A stretch of DNA of 37,599 bases from an uncultured Prochlorococcus sp. (GTDB lineage Bacteria > Cyanobacteriota > Cyanobacteriia > PCC-6307 > Cyanobiaceae): contig CABZNT010000012.1 in NCBI GenBank assembly GCA_902527105.1, positions 1 to 37,599 on the forward strand, given 5' to 3'. Shown in pieces: positions 1 through 8,355 of this stretch. The first letter of the stretch is position 1. Each line of letters begins with the position of its first letter. The notes under the pieces were generated by a model, which worked only from the letters and a program-made list of their open reading frames with translations, did no database searches and was not told the DNA's origin. Both the position numbers and the translations under genes were made by a program.

Positions 1-603
1 ATCTTCTTTAATCCAATTATTTATCATTCCCCACGTCGTCTCTATATGGAATTGTAATCCGTAAGCAAAATTACCAATCCTAAAAAACTGTTCCTTACAA
101 CGTGCACTACTTGCAATGAGTACTGCTTTATTAGGTAATAAAATCCTATCTCCATGCCAATGCAGTACATGAAAAGGTTCTTTAAACAGTGCTTTAAAGT
201 CTTTATTTGATTTATTAATAAAAATTTGAGACCATCCAATTTCCGGTAATGCTTTTGGAGGTGATCCATATTTAAGAATTTCTACATCTCCTCCAGCAGC
301 ACTCGCAAGCAACTGAGCACCTAAGCAAACACCGATTATAGGTCTTTCATTTTCTAATTCTTTTTTTATAAAATCTCTTTCTAACTTGAGCCAGGGATAG
401 CTGTCGCTCCCAATATCTTTAACTCCCATTGGTCCACCCATAATTAGAATTAAGTCACCTTTTTTTGTTTGCGGCAGAGCATTTTTATTATCTAAACGAA
501 TAATTTCGATTTTCAAATCTCTCTCTTTAGCGAATTGTTCAAAAAGACCTGGCCCCTCTATTTCTAAATGCTGCAAAACTAATACGCGTCTTATTCCCTT
601 CAT
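1..603 (-). CDS. Class I glutamine amidotransferase-like protein (3' end outside window)
   Basis: The reading frame stays open from ATG 603 to the window edge, so the last part of the protein is missing; 201 codons are visible. The class I amidotransferase triad is present: the nucleophile elbow GVCLGAQ with Cys93, and QFHIE with His186 and Glu188. LIMGGPMG near residue 53 forms the oxyanion strand. No synthetase domain is visible, so this is a stand-alone amidotransferase of the GMP-synthase-like type, which moves ammonia from glutamine or acts as a gamma-glutamyl hydrolase. The true substrate cannot be told. The start codon overlaps the stop of the upstream gene (ATGA at 600-603), which suggests translational coupling. 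Confidence 0.9.
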   Translation of the reverse strand, partial: MKGIRRVLVLQHLEIEGPGLFEQFAKERDLKIEIIRLDNKNALPQTKKGDLILIMGGPMGVKDIGSDSYPWLKLERDFIKKELENERPIIGVCLGAQLLASAAGGDVEILKYGSPPKALPEIGWSQIFINKSNKDFKALFKEPFHVLHWHGDRILLPNKAVLIASSARCKEQFFRIGNFAYGLQFHIETTWGMINNWIKED

Positions 604-896
604 TCACTTTCCATAATTTCAGCTGATTCAGAACAGACATTAACGCTAAACCACTTCATTGCCGACCAAGTATCTTCTTGGTATGTACCTGCCGCAATAC
701 TTACAAAACAATCATTTTCATACCAACTTCGATAACTGGGAGTTACTCCCGTTCCTTTTAATCTATTTTCTAAGCCTTTTCCATATTTTTTAATAACAAG
801 ATTTATAGCTTCATTCTCAATTTCTCTTTGCTTTTCATCAGCAAAACCTCCTAATGGTAGGAAAAAAAGAATTGATGCAATAAGTAAACGTATCAT
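600..896 (-). CDS. Secreted hypothetical protein, 98 aa
   Basis: The protein begins MIRLLIASILFFLPLGGFA, a Sec signal peptide with likely cleavage after GGFA. The mature part of about 80 residues has two cysteines, in ENDCFVS and NVCSES, which could form one disulfide in the periplasm. I do not recognise the family. It overlaps the amidotransferase start by four bases and starts 12 bases downstream of the 909-1199 gene, so the three genes are probably one minus-strand transcript. Confidence 0.75.
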   Translation of the reverse strand: MIRLLIASILFFLPLGGFADEKQREIENEAINLVIKKYGKGLENRLKGTGVTPSYRSWYENDCFVSIAAGTYQEDTWSAMKWFSVNVCSESAEIMESE

Positions 897-908
897 TGAT
901 TCTTGTGT

Positions 909-1199
909 TTATATGTAGCTAATTTTATATTGATTAATTAATTTTTTTAAATCATCTACTCTATTTTGTCCATTTTTTAATGGTCTTGAGGAGTCAAGAA
1001 CGGCTGCACAACATAATTGCCAGCAGGATTTTTCATCTAGTCCTAATTTTTTGCATATATTTTTTGGAGCTTTGATAACTGTATTTATTTCTGCAATATG
1101 TTGAGTAGTTTCCCATAATTCTCCTTCAAGAAAATCAATTTCAATACTAGATAATAATTCTGTAGCAACGTAATCCTTAATTAGCTCAATTAATTCCAC
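909..1199 (-). CDS. Small soluble protein, 96 aa; paralog of the 6845-7144 product
   Basis: No signal peptide or membrane segment is visible. The core (residues about 43-75) carries APKNICKKLGL followed by CWQLCCAAVLD. It aligns by eye with APTHICESLNL and YWIMCLAEILD in the 6845-7144 protein, with matching spacing and a similar C-terminal helix. These are therefore members of one small family inside this window. Function is unknown; the conserved Ile-Cys and the Trp-x-x-Cys are the most notable residues. It is first in an apparent three-gene run with the two genes downstream. Confidence 0.7.
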   Translation of the reverse strand: MELIELIKDYVATELLSSIEIDFLEGELWETTQHIAEINTVIKAPKNICKKLGLDEKSCWQLCCAAVLDSSRPLKNGQNRVDDLKKLINQYKISYI

Positions 1200-1312
1200 G
1201 ATATTTAATTAAAGCAGAGAAGTTAAATCATCTCTTAGTATTTGTATAGCAAGATAAAAAAAAAGGAGCTAGTTTCCACCTCATCTTGAATCGCCTATCG
1301 ATCTTTAAGAAA

Positions 1313-1450
1313 CTACATCATTTCGTATTGATCAAGTTTGGTTTTTAATTTTGTTGCTTGTTTAATCAATGACAAAGCTTCTTTTCTGCCAGTTGAATTA
1401 TTAGCCTTGACTATAAGATCGGCGTATTTCTTTGCGATTTTTTTTTTCAT
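1313..1450 (-). CDS. Tiny basic helical protein, 45 aa (KKYA/GRKE family)
   Basis: The ATG at 1450 opens a 45-codon frame beginning MKKKIAKKYADLIVKANN and ending at TAG 1313. A second copy at 9093-9227 has the same layout: KKYA, then A(D/N)N, then GRKE and a short amphipathic helix. Finding two such similar frames in one window argues that both are real genes. The protein is lysine-rich and predicted helical, with no membrane segment. Function is unknown. Confidence 0.6.
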   Translation of the reverse strand: MKKKIAKKYADLIVKANNSTGRKEALSLIKQATKLKTKLDQYEMM

Positions 1451-1708
1451 AATTTAAGCTTTGTAAATACCGTTTTTGAATCTTAAAACTAGCGAGTCAC
1501 AACTAGAAGTAGATAAGGAGTCAACGGTTAAAACCTCAGAGTCAACAAATTGGAACGGGTTAACTCGTGTGTTTAATTTATAATTAATTAATAAAAAAGC
1601 TGTTGGTATCTACGATTACATTGTTTTCAAACCCTGATTTAATTTATAGTTATCCATGAATTGGATTGAAAATTTTTCAATTATCTTTTTAATGCATTTA
1701 ACTAAAAA

Positions 1709-1728
1709 GTGGGTTAAAACCCCCTTCA
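1709..1728 (-). terminator. Weak candidate terminator after the 1750-1956 reading frame
   Basis: The GGG/CCC inverted repeat at 1711-1722 reads on the minus strand as a G-rich stem followed by ACTTTTT. It lies about 22 bases after the stop of the broken gene at 1750. The stem is short, so confidence is modest. Confidence 0.35.
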
Positions 1729-1749
1729 GTTTATTAGAGACCTAATTTA

Positions 1750-1956
1750 CTAATTACCTAAACCTAGAGGAGCCCAAAGAGTTGCTTCAGAACCTACAAC
1801 GGGGACAACTCCTGTAGTTTTTGCATTAGAAACTTTATTTTTAACAATAGGAGTATCTTGTTCTACTAAAGCTACCCATAAAGTTGATTGATGAGCGATA
1901 ACTGGTTAAACTTTTAATGTTTGGCTGACTATTAATATGTTTGTACTATAACCCAT
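1750..1956 (-). pseudogene. Small gene interrupted by an in-frame TAA
   Basis: A strong Shine-Dalgarno (AAGGAGG) sits just before ATG 1956. The frame encodes MGYSTNILIVSQTLKV, then TAA at 1908-1906. It then continues in the same frame for 51 codons (starting PVIAHQSTLWVALVEQ, ending WAPLGLGN) to TAG at 1750. The second segment has no start codon of its own but looks like coding sequence. The simplest reading is a 68-codon gene with a nonsense mutation. A truncated 16-residue product or readthrough cannot be excluded. Family not recognised. Confidence 0.6.
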
Positions 1957-2052
1957 ATCCTCCTTGTTTTACTGTCTATCTTTTTAAGGTTAAGTACTTA
2001 TTTACTAATAATTATTTTGTTTTTTAATAAATAAGATAATTTCTTTAAGCTT

Positions 2053-2235
2053 ATGAATTACAGGGAAGATCTAGAAATCAAACTACAAAAAGTAACACTT
2101 GCAATGCAGGAAGTTGTAGATGATATCCATAAAACTGATCCTGAGAAGCAAAGAATAATTTCCAAACTTATTGAATTTAAAGAAGCAATCATTTCAAAGG
2201 GAATTGAACTTAACATTGAATTAGAGGCAGCCTAG
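2053..2235 (+). CDS. Hypothetical helical protein, 60 aa
   Basis: A short, charged, mostly helical protein beginning MNYREDLEIKLQKVTLAMQ, with heptad-like spacing of hydrophobic residues. There are no cysteines, signal peptide or membrane segment. A role cannot be assigned. It is followed 73 bases later by a small membrane-protein gene on the same strand. Confidence 0.6.
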   Translation: MNYREDLEIKLQKVTLAMQEVVDDIHKTDPEKQRIISKLIEFKEAIISKGIELNIELEAA

Positions 2236-2308
2236 AAATATTGAATATCTCATGAATGTTTAATAACTTTTAGAATAATGTTATTAACGAAGAAGGGTTA
2301 TTTATCGA

Positions 2309-2470
2309 ATGCAGCCTGGAACTTTTGAATTATTGATCCTAGTATTTATCTTTTTAGGTCTTCAAGCCTGGTGGATTATCCCAATAGTTATTAAGAATAA
2401 TAAATTAAATAATAAAGGTAAGGATTTAAGAGAGGAAATTAAGCAATTAGAAAAGTTATACAAAAAATAA
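2309..2470 (+). CDS. Small single-pass membrane protein, 53 aa
   Basis: Encodes one transmembrane helix (FELLILVFIFLGLQAWWIIP, residues about 6-25) followed by a lysine-rich amphipathic tail ending in EEIKQLEKLYKK. AGAAGGG about 10 bases before ATG 2309 is a good ribosome-binding site. The layout resembles the many small membrane proteins of picocyanobacteria, but no family is recognised. Confidence 0.6.
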   Translation: MQPGTFELLILVFIFLGLQAWWIIPIVIKNNKLNNKGKDLREEIKQLEKLYKK

Positions 2471-2523
2471 ATTAGTTTATCATTTTTGCAAACTACCTAT
2501 TATTAGTGAAACTCAAATATTTA

Positions 2524-2946
2524 ATGAAATTAAAAAAAATTATTCCATTTTGCTTCCTTTTTATTGGAACTTTTGCTTTACCACAACTTTCTCTTTCTGA
2601 AGAAAAAATTGAAGTAATACCTATTGTTCAAAGTTCAAAAGGACTAAGCGGTAAAAATTTTAATTATCTCGAGGGTAAGCCTGAATTAAGACTCTTAAAA
2701 GTAAAAATTCCAGTTGGCTTGAAAACTCCAATTCATACTCATCCTTCCCCAATGTTGATTCATGTCACCAGAGGAAGATTAAAGCATGTGAGGGGTGAAG
2801 AAATTAATTTCTTCAAAGCGGGTGATGCATTTATAGAGAGTAATAATGGGGGCGCTCACTATGTGAAAAATGTTGGAAAAAATCCGGCCATACTTCATGT
2901 GGGAGTTGTATCAGTAGTTGGAATGCCTACAGCCATAAATAAATAA
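2524..2946 (+). CDS. Secreted cupin-domain protein
   Basis: I chose ATG 2524, which gives the signal peptide MKKL-like start KKIIPFCFLFIGTFALP. A longer frame from GTG 2506 would place extra residues before it. The mature part is a single cupin barrel. Motif 1 is visible as THPSPMLIHVTRGRLKHV, with His as candidate metal ligands; motif 2 lies around GGAHYVKNVGKNPAILHVG. The product is probably a periplasmic small beta-barrel protein. Cupins have very varied functions, so none is assigned. About 140 residues is normal for a single-domain cupin. Confidence 0.8.
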   Translation: MKLKKIIPFCFLFIGTFALPQLSLSEEKIEVIPIVQSSKGLSGKNFNYLEGKPELRLLKVKIPVGLKTPIHTHPSPMLIHVTRGRLKHVRGEEINFFKAGDAFIESNNGGAHYVKNVGKNPAILHVGVVSVVGMPTAINK

Positions 2947-2988
2947 GATTTCTCTCAAAGTTGTTCTATCAGTATAAGTATTAAACTT

Positions 2989-4695
2989 TTATGAAGAACA
3001 GCTGTAGTGAGATACTCCTCCATAGTTAAAATACTTGCTTGGCTTTAGTCGATTATATTTTTGATCTATTTCTGAGGGTTGTTCTATATATGGATTGCTA
3101 AAAACATCCTGTAACTCTTTTATTTTTTTGTAATTTCCTTTTTCAGCTTCTTCATATGCGGGAACGACCATCCATTCGCGCCAAGTATAGACTGGATTAA
3201 GGGATTTCATTGATGCTGATTTCGCTTTAATATTTCCCTCTTTCTTCAAGATTGATTGCCAGTTTTTAAGCCATACTTCCCACCTATTTTTGAGCTCATC
3301 ATCAATTGGAAAATAAAAACTGTCTTTTAAAGAATGTAAGTTATCAGGTATTTCAGAGAGTTTACGAAACAAAATTGTATAGTCTCCTTTTGAAATGACC
3401 ATGAGATTAAAAAATTCATTTATTAGAGTTTCGTTGTAATGTTCTAAACCAAGCTTGTTTGCCCACATTTTCTTCAACTCTTTGTTCATCAAGTCTGAAA
3501 AATCCTTTTCGATTTGATCTAACTTTTCTTGATCTTCTTTGCTTTCTGAAAGTAATGGACTAAGAGAGGAACAGAATGTTTTAAAGTTGATTGCCGCAGC
3601 AGAAGGTTGGTTAAAAAATGAGAAATGTTCACCTCCGCCTGTCCATGGTTGAAATCTTGGATCAAATAATTCACAGAATCCAAAGGGGCCATAATCCAAG
3701 GTATAACCTCCAGCAGCACAATTATCACTATTGAAATTACCCTGACAATAACCAACTCGCATCCAGTTGGTTATTAGTGATACAAGTCTTGATCTGTATA
3801 AAGAAGCCAATTTTATTACTTTACTTTCAATTGAAATCTCATATTCAATTTCATCTTTATAATTTCTATCAATAAGATGTTGAACTATCATCTTTAGTTC
3901 ATTGAGAGCCTCATCATGCTCATTATTACGAACTCGTCTTGCAAAAAGTTCAATCTGGCCTACACGTAAAAAAGATGGAGCGACTCGAGTAGTAATTGCC
4001 GCTTGATTATCAATCATGATGTCAGGTTCAAAATACCTGGATCCTTTGGAATACCACGGTCTTCTAACTATTTCTGAACGTGAGGCATAAAGTGTTAAAG
4101 ATCTTGAGGTAGGGATTCCCAAGGCATCCATTAATTCCTGTGCGAGAAATTCTCGTACGCTCGACCTTAAGACAGCCCTACCATCAGCTCCACGACAATA
4201 GGGAGTTGGACCTCCTCCTTTAAGTTGCATTTCCATTCTTTTCCCATTGAATAAACCTTCAAAAACAGAAATTGCTCTGCCATCGCCATAACCATTGCCA
4301 GTTCCAAAAGGACATTGTTGGGTATATTCAGTCCCGTAAATTGATAATGCATAACCTGTTGCCCAACCAACAGGACTCATTGGATAATCAGCAACAGAAA
4401 TATCACCTGAAAAAAAACGACAAAAATTCTGGTCTTTAGTAAGATCTGAGCTTAGCCCTAGTTCTTTAAAAAGTTTGTTGCTATGGGAAATATATTCTGG
4501 TTCTGGAATAGCAGTCGGAACAACTGGTACGTAATGACCTGAATATACTGAACGCGGCTTATGATCATTTCCATCTTTTGTTGATTGAGGATCTGCTTTA
4601 AGAGAATTCATAAAAGAATAGTCAGATAGTTGAGAAAATTCAGAAAAATTTTCTGTAAGCTTTCCTTTTAATGAATCAGATTTGGTTTTCATCAA
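2989..4695 (-). CDS. selO: Protein adenylyltransferase SelO (YdiU/UPF0061 family)
   Basis: SelO is a pseudokinase-fold enzyme that transfers AMP from ATP to protein Ser, Thr or Tyr residues. The sequence has the family hallmarks: MQLKGGGPTPYCRGADGRAV (Lys159 in the nucleotide site), RSSVREFLAQE, and GNFNSDN with TLDYGPFGF. Asp324, Asn325 and Asp334 of that last stretch match the catalytic and Mg-binding residues. FDPRFQPW also fits. The C-terminus is CSS, with Cys566 at the antepenultimate position where animal SELO has selenocysteine. At 568 aa it is longer than E. coli YdiU (about 480 aa), largely through N-terminal and internal extensions. Two adjacent ATGs (4695, 4692) are possible starts. 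It converges with the cupin gene. Confidence 0.93.
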   Translation of the reverse strand: MMKTKSDSLKGKLTENFSEFSQLSDYSFMNSLKADPQSTKDGNDHKPRSVYSGHYVPVVPTAIPEPEYISHSNKLFKELGLSSDLTKDQNFCRFFSGDISVADYPMSPVGWATGYALSIYGTEYTQQCPFGTGNGYGDGRAISVFEGLFNGKRMEMQLKGGGPTPYCRGADGRAVLRSSVREFLAQELMDALGIPTSRSLTLYASRSEIVRRPWYSKGSRYFEPDIMIDNQAAITTRVAPSFLRVGQIELFARRVRNNEHDEALNELKMIVQHLIDRNYKDEIEYEISIESKVIKLASLYRSRLVSLITNWMRVGYCQGNFNSDNCAAGGYTLDYGPFGFCELFDPRFQPWTGGGEHFSFFNQPSAAAINFKTFCSSLSPLLSESKEDQEKLDQIEKDFSDLMNKELKKMWANKLGLEHYNETLINEFFNLMVISKGDYTILFRKLSEIPDNLHSLKDSFYFPIDDELKNRWEVWLKNWQSILKKEGNIKAKSASMKSLNPVYTWREWMVVPAYEEAEKGNYKKIKELQDVFSNPYIEQPSEIDQKYNRLKPSKYFNYGGVSHYSCSS

Positions 4696-5066
4696 ATTTG
4701 TTATCTATTCTTTTAGGCGCTCTAATTTCTTTAAATTAAACACCTATATGTATCTTATATAGATTCTATTAGTGATGGTTTTTGCCGATACGTATGAGAT
4801 TAAATATAAGCAAAAATTTAATAATTAATTAAAAACAGAATCCGGAGTAAGACATTTTTTTGGAAAAAGTTTTTAGACTTTTAAAAAATAAAAAAGAACT
4901 TCTCAAACATATTAATTTTTCAAGCAAGAATCATTGCAAGTACTTATATATTTACGAGTTTTTTTAAGCTTGCTTTAAAATATTGTGAAAAAGTTTCACA
5001 ATTTAATTTGTTGCGCGACTTATACAACCCCTCTTATTTACGCTCTATATTACTTTTGAATATTTT
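4696..5066. other. Intergenic stretch between selO and the NSS transporter
   Basis: No supported reading frame here. It holds the promoter side of selO and, near 4982-5002, a perfect inverted repeat listed separately. The rest is AT-rich spacer. Confidence 0.5.
4982..5002 (-). terminator. Perfect 9-bp inverted repeat, likely terminator of the NSS transporter gene
   Basis: ATTGTGAAA and TTTCACAAT flank a three-base loop. On the minus strand the hairpin is followed by ATTTTAAA and lies 65 bases beyond the transporter stop. The T tract is imperfect, so a protein-binding palindrome is an alternative. Confidence 0.45.
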
Positions 5067-6410
5067 CTAACTTACCCAGCCTTTGAGCAAATCAAACACA
5101 CTAATGAATAGTCCAAAACCAATAATTGGGGGCGCAACCCATCTTGTCATGAATTTCAAATAACGTGTCGTTTTGATTCCAACTTTTGAATCACTAAGTT
5201 CTTCATTAAACTTTCCAGGTACTACCCATCCCATAAAGAAAGTAACCAAAAATCCACCAAAGATAAGTAATACCCCTCCAAAAATCGAATCAATAGTTCC
5301 AAGAATGTTTAAGTTCAATGCAGAAGGAATGCCTGCTAAGAATAGGAAAAGAGTTATCAGCCAAACAGATTTTTCTCTTTTAAAACCAAATTTATCCATT
5401 AAAGAGGAAACTGGAACTTCCAATAATGAAACAGAGGAAGTTATTGCTGCAATATAAGCTAGTGCAAAAAATGCAACAGCTACAATTCTTCCCACCTCTC
5501 CATATGAACCAAGGCCCGTAGGAATTGATATAAATAATGCACCAACTGTTGATTCAGAAATAGCATCACTTAAACCAAATGTTAAAACAATCGGAAAAGT
5601 AATAAGTCCTGCCATAAGACCCACTAATGTATCCAATGATGCAACTCCAACACTTAGTTTTGGAAGATTACTCTTTTTATTTAGATAGGAAGCATAAGTC
5701 ACCATAACTCCAATTCCTAAACTTAAAGAAAAGAAAGCTTGTGTAAAAGCATTTCTTATGGTTTGAGGGTTCCTTAATTCATCAAAGTTAAACTTAAACA
5801 AAAATGTTTTATATCCTTCCCATGCGCCTGAAAGTGAAGTGGCCCATATTGCTAGTGATAGAAGAATTATAAAAAGTATAGGCATAAAGAATCGTGTTAC
5901 CTTTTCTATTCCTTTTTTTATACCTGATGAAACTATTATGGCTGTAAGAACGAGACTTAATAGGTGTCCCAATAAAACACTGCTACCACTACTAATTGAG
6001 CCAAAGAAAGTTTCTGCTTCACTTAAATTTTTTGGTAATCCAAAAAATAATGAATTGAACAAGGTATCTGCAGTCCACCCCATTATGACTGAATAATATG
6101 ATGCTATTCCCAAGGGGGCTATAAAGAAAAGAATTCCTAATGGATACCAATTTTTTCCGGCTAACTTAACTGGTGCAAGCAATGTGCTAGCAGTAGCGTT
6201 TCTTCCTAAAGCCATTTCAGCAACGAATACCGGAAGGCATACAATTAAAACGATTAGTATGTATAAAATTACAAAAGCTGCCCCTCCACCTTGAGAGGCT
6301 CTGTAGGCGAAACCCCAGAGGTTACCAAGACCTACTGCGCTACCAGCAGCTGCAAGAATGAATCCCAACTTACTAGTCCATTGTTCTCTTGGAGAAATTT
6401 TTGAGTCCAA
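5067..6410 (-). CDS. Sodium-dependent transporter, NSS/SNF family
   Basis: A member of the neurotransmitter:sodium symporter family (LeuT fold), which couples Na+ entry to uptake of amino acids or related amines across the inner membrane. The N-terminus WTSKLGFILAAAGSAVGLGN followed by LWGF is the unwound TM1 region that binds Na+ and substrate in this family. About 11 or 12 hydrophobic segments follow over 447 residues, a usual length for bacterial members. The substrate is not identifiable from sequence. The gene stands alone with its own promoter region (6411-6548). Confidence 0.92.
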   Translation of the reverse strand: MDSKISPREQWTSKLGFILAAAGSAVGLGNLWGFAYRASQGGGAAFVILYILIVLIVCLPVFVAEMALGRNATASTLLAPVKLAGKNWYPLGILFFIAPLGIASYYSVIMGWTADTLFNSLFFGLPKNLSEAETFFGSISSGSSVLLGHLLSLVLTAIIVSSGIKKGIEKVTRFFMPILFIILLSLAIWATSLSGAWEGYKTFLFKFNFDELRNPQTIRNAFTQAFFSLSLGIGVMVTYASYLNKKSNLPKLSVGVASLDTLVGLMAGLITFPIVLTFGLSDAISESTVGALFISIPTGLGSYGEVGRIVAVAFFALAYIAAITSSVSLLEVPVSSLMDKFGFKREKSVWLITLFLFLAGIPSALNLNILGTIDSIFGGVLLIFGGFLVTFFMGWVVPGKFNEELSDSKVGIKTTRYLKFMTRWVAPPIIGFGLFISVFDLLKGWVS

Positions 6411-6548
6411 AATTAAAATCTGTTTTTTATAGTTGATTTATAACTCATAAATAAAAAATAGTTAATACATTGCTTAATAAAAACTAATCTTTTTTCAATT
6501 ATTTTTTTGTAAAAAGATTTAAAATCTAAAAAGCATCTTATTGCTACT

Positions 6549-6829
6549 ATGACTATTGAAACGACTATTCTAGATTTTCAACTAAGTAATACTTTTGAAC
6601 AATATGAACTCATATGAATGCTGAAGAACAACAGTCTATCTTTAAAGAAATGGGAGTTAAAACATTTTATATTGGTAAATCATTAGATGATTCTCAAAGG
6701 GCAACTATAATTTCCCAAGGGACAGAAAATGTTCTACACGATATTTTTATGAATCCTGAAACAAAACCTATTGTTGAATCTTTAGGGCATGTTTATGCGG
6801 GGACAAAAATAACTCGATGGATTTCTTGA
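6549..6829 (+). pseudogene. DUF3764 family gene split by a one-base frameshift
   Basis: ATG 6549 opens a frame encoding MTIETTILDFQLSNTFEQYE and stops at TGA 6615-6617. The rest of the same protein (MNAEEQQSIFKEMGVKTFYI onward, ending TKITRWIS) is encoded one frame over from ATG 6614. The two pieces together make one normal DUF3764 protein of about 93 residues. The loss of one base near 6611 explains the split. The junction is ATGA, so the second half could be translated by coupled re-initiation, giving two polypeptides. A sequencing error is also possible. DUF3764 proteins are small picocyanobacterial proteins of unknown role. Confidence 0.75.
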
Positions 6830-6844
6830 AAACATAAATCTTTT

Positions 6845-7144
6845 ATGAATTATCAACTTTTAATTGAATCATATTCTTTTGGGACATCCCTTTCTGAGCA
6901 AGAAATAGAACTTTTAAGTCTCGAACTTGAAACTCAAATCATGAATATTAATATATCAACAGAATTTGGCTGTTTTAAATCGGCTCCCACACATATTTGC
7001 GAAAGTCTAAATTTAAAAAAAGATACTTATTGGATTATGTGCCTTGCTGAAATATTAGATTTACATAACCCCCCCCAATTTGGGAAAACGAAAAGTGTGG
7101 AGGTTTTCGATTTACTTCTTGAAAAAGGACTTGTTATTGGTTAA
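6845..7144 (+). CDS. Small soluble protein, 99 aa; paralog of the 909-1199 product
   Basis: Begins MNYQLLIESYSFGTSLSEQE and carries APTHICESLNL and YWIMCLAEILD, matching the 909-1199 protein. No membrane or signal segments. It starts 15 bases after the DUF3764 frame and probably shares its transcript. A run of seven C residues at about 7072-7078 lies inside the frame and is a possible slippage site, although the frame reads through it intact. Function unknown. Confidence 0.75.
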   Translation: MNYQLLIESYSFGTSLSEQEIELLSLELETQIMNINISTEFGCFKSAPTHICESLNLKKDTYWIMCLAEILDLHNPPQFGKTKSVEVFDLLLEKGLVIG

Positions 7145-7225
7145 TTATTTAATTATTTGAGTATTAAAAAAAATAAGTTGTTTTCCCCTTATCCTGATAG
7201 CATTAAACTAGGGTCAGGTAAAAAA

Positions 7226-7582
7226 ATGAAATATTCTAATGAATTGATATTGGGAAATATTATTAAGCTAACTAGATCAAGTGAAAAAAAATTTAAACTA
7301 GGAAATTTTAAAGGGGCAATAGATGACAAAATGAAGGCTAATGCAATATTGAAATCCAAATCTTGTAATGAAAAAATTATTGAAAAATATAGAGAAGAAT
7401 TATCTAGATTGTATTCATCAAAATTTGATCTTATATTCGATCATAAGCAGAAAATTGATGAAATGAAGAGAAATGAAATAGTAAAAATGCTGGAACAAAA
7501 AAGTAAGGAAAAATTGAAAAAGCTTGATTATAAAGGAGCAATAAAAGCCTTTAGAAGGGCAGAGAAATATTTCTCAAATTAA
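7226..7582 (+). CDS. TPR-like small protein
   Basis: ATG 7226 has GGGTCAGG upstream and gives 118 residues; the frame can be extended to TTG 7157 with less support. The sequence is lysine-rich and helical. Two related segments are visible near the ends, KFKLGNFKGAIDDKMKAN and KKLDYKGAIKAFRRAEKY. These have the G/A-x-Y/F-x-x-A-I pattern of tetratricopeptide helices, so a protein-protein interaction role is plausible. No partner is evident. It follows the 6845-7144 gene in the same direction. Confidence 0.65.
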   Translation: MKYSNELILGNIIKLTRSSEKKFKLGNFKGAIDDKMKANAILKSKSCNEKIIEKYREELSRLYSSKFDLIFDHKQKIDEMKRNEIVKMLEQKSKEKLKKLDYKGAIKAFRRAEKYFSN

Positions 7583-7711
7583 AATCAATCTAAATCTCAG
7601 CAATTTTATAAGACAAATTAAATTTATAAGTTTTAAAATAAAAATAATGTAAGGGTTGATTTTTTTTTCAGAATTCGTTTCTTTTAAGATATATCATTTT
7701 TGTTATTACTC

Positions 7712-7825
7712 ATGGTTATGCCTCAATCAACCTTGGAAAGTTTATTATTTTTTTTGATACTTTCTCTTCTTGCAACTTACATTGTTAATTTAAAGTATTC
7801 TTCAAAATTAAAAATACAGAAGTAA
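7712..7825 (+). CDS. Very small single-pass membrane protein, 37 aa
   Basis: Starts at ATG 7712 (or ATG 7718). One transmembrane helix of about 20 residues (SLLFFLILSLLATYIVNL) is followed by a basic tail KYSSKLKIQK. No strong ribosome-binding site is visible. The hydrophobic helix with positive-inside tail makes a real small membrane protein likely but not certain. Confidence 0.45.
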   Translation: MVMPQSTLESLLFFLILSLLATYIVNLKYSSKLKIQK

Positions 7826-7855
7826 TTTTTTATTTAACTTTTGTCAAAATTAGAT

Positions 7856-8053
7856 TTATTTACTGGGATCATTCCAAGTATCTTTGTATAACCAACTCAA
7901 AAAAGTAAGAGTGAGTATATTACCAAATGCATAAGTTATTGCTAATAATGGGTTATAAACATTGGCAATAATTGTCGACATAATAAATATTATTAATCCT
8001 GAGATTACCAAGTCCTGAATAGGTAAATCTTTTAAATTAACTGAACTAATCAT
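7856..8053 (-). CDS. Small membrane protein, 65 aa, two helices
   Basis: Two hydrophobic segments (DLVISGLIIFIMSTIIANVY and AITYAFGNILTLTFLSWLY) are joined by a short NPLL loop, with a charged tail KDTWNDPSK. This suits a two-pass inner or thylakoid membrane protein. No family recognised. It converges with the 7712-7825 frame. Confidence 0.6.
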   Translation of the reverse strand: MISSVNLKDLPIQDLVISGLIIFIMSTIIANVYNPLLAITYAFGNILTLTFLSWLYKDTWNDPSK

Positions 8054-8355
8054 TTTATTATTGTAAATAATAGATTTGAAAATTATAAACCTATATAGAG
8101 AGCTATTTACTAAATATTTTTAACTTAGTTTGAGTAATTTTAAGATAAGGATTAGATGATTATCCTATTTAAAAATCTTTATCTACTAAAAAAATCAAAT
8201 AAATATTTAAATTAAATAAACATTTTATACATGAGAATGGTTTATTTATATCAATTTGAGATTCGAAAAAAGGATATAGTTTTTAGAGCTTGGTTTAAAT
8301 AATTGAGAATGCTTGACACACCTTTTAATATAAAAAAAATATCTTATTATTTTTA
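8054..8355. other. AT-rich intergenic stretch
   Basis: Very AT-rich with no convincing gene. The only frame worth noting is a 23-codon one from ATG 8231, which has no supporting feature. It presumably contains the promoters of the two flanking, divergent transcripts. Confidence 0.5.

Noticed and set aside
5173..6096. Plus-strand frames across the NSS transporter gene
   Set aside because: They are antisense shadows of a clear membrane-transporter frame and have no domain of their own.
8231..8302. 23-codon frame starting MRMVYLYQFE
   Set aside because: Too short, with no ribosome-binding site, coupling or motif.
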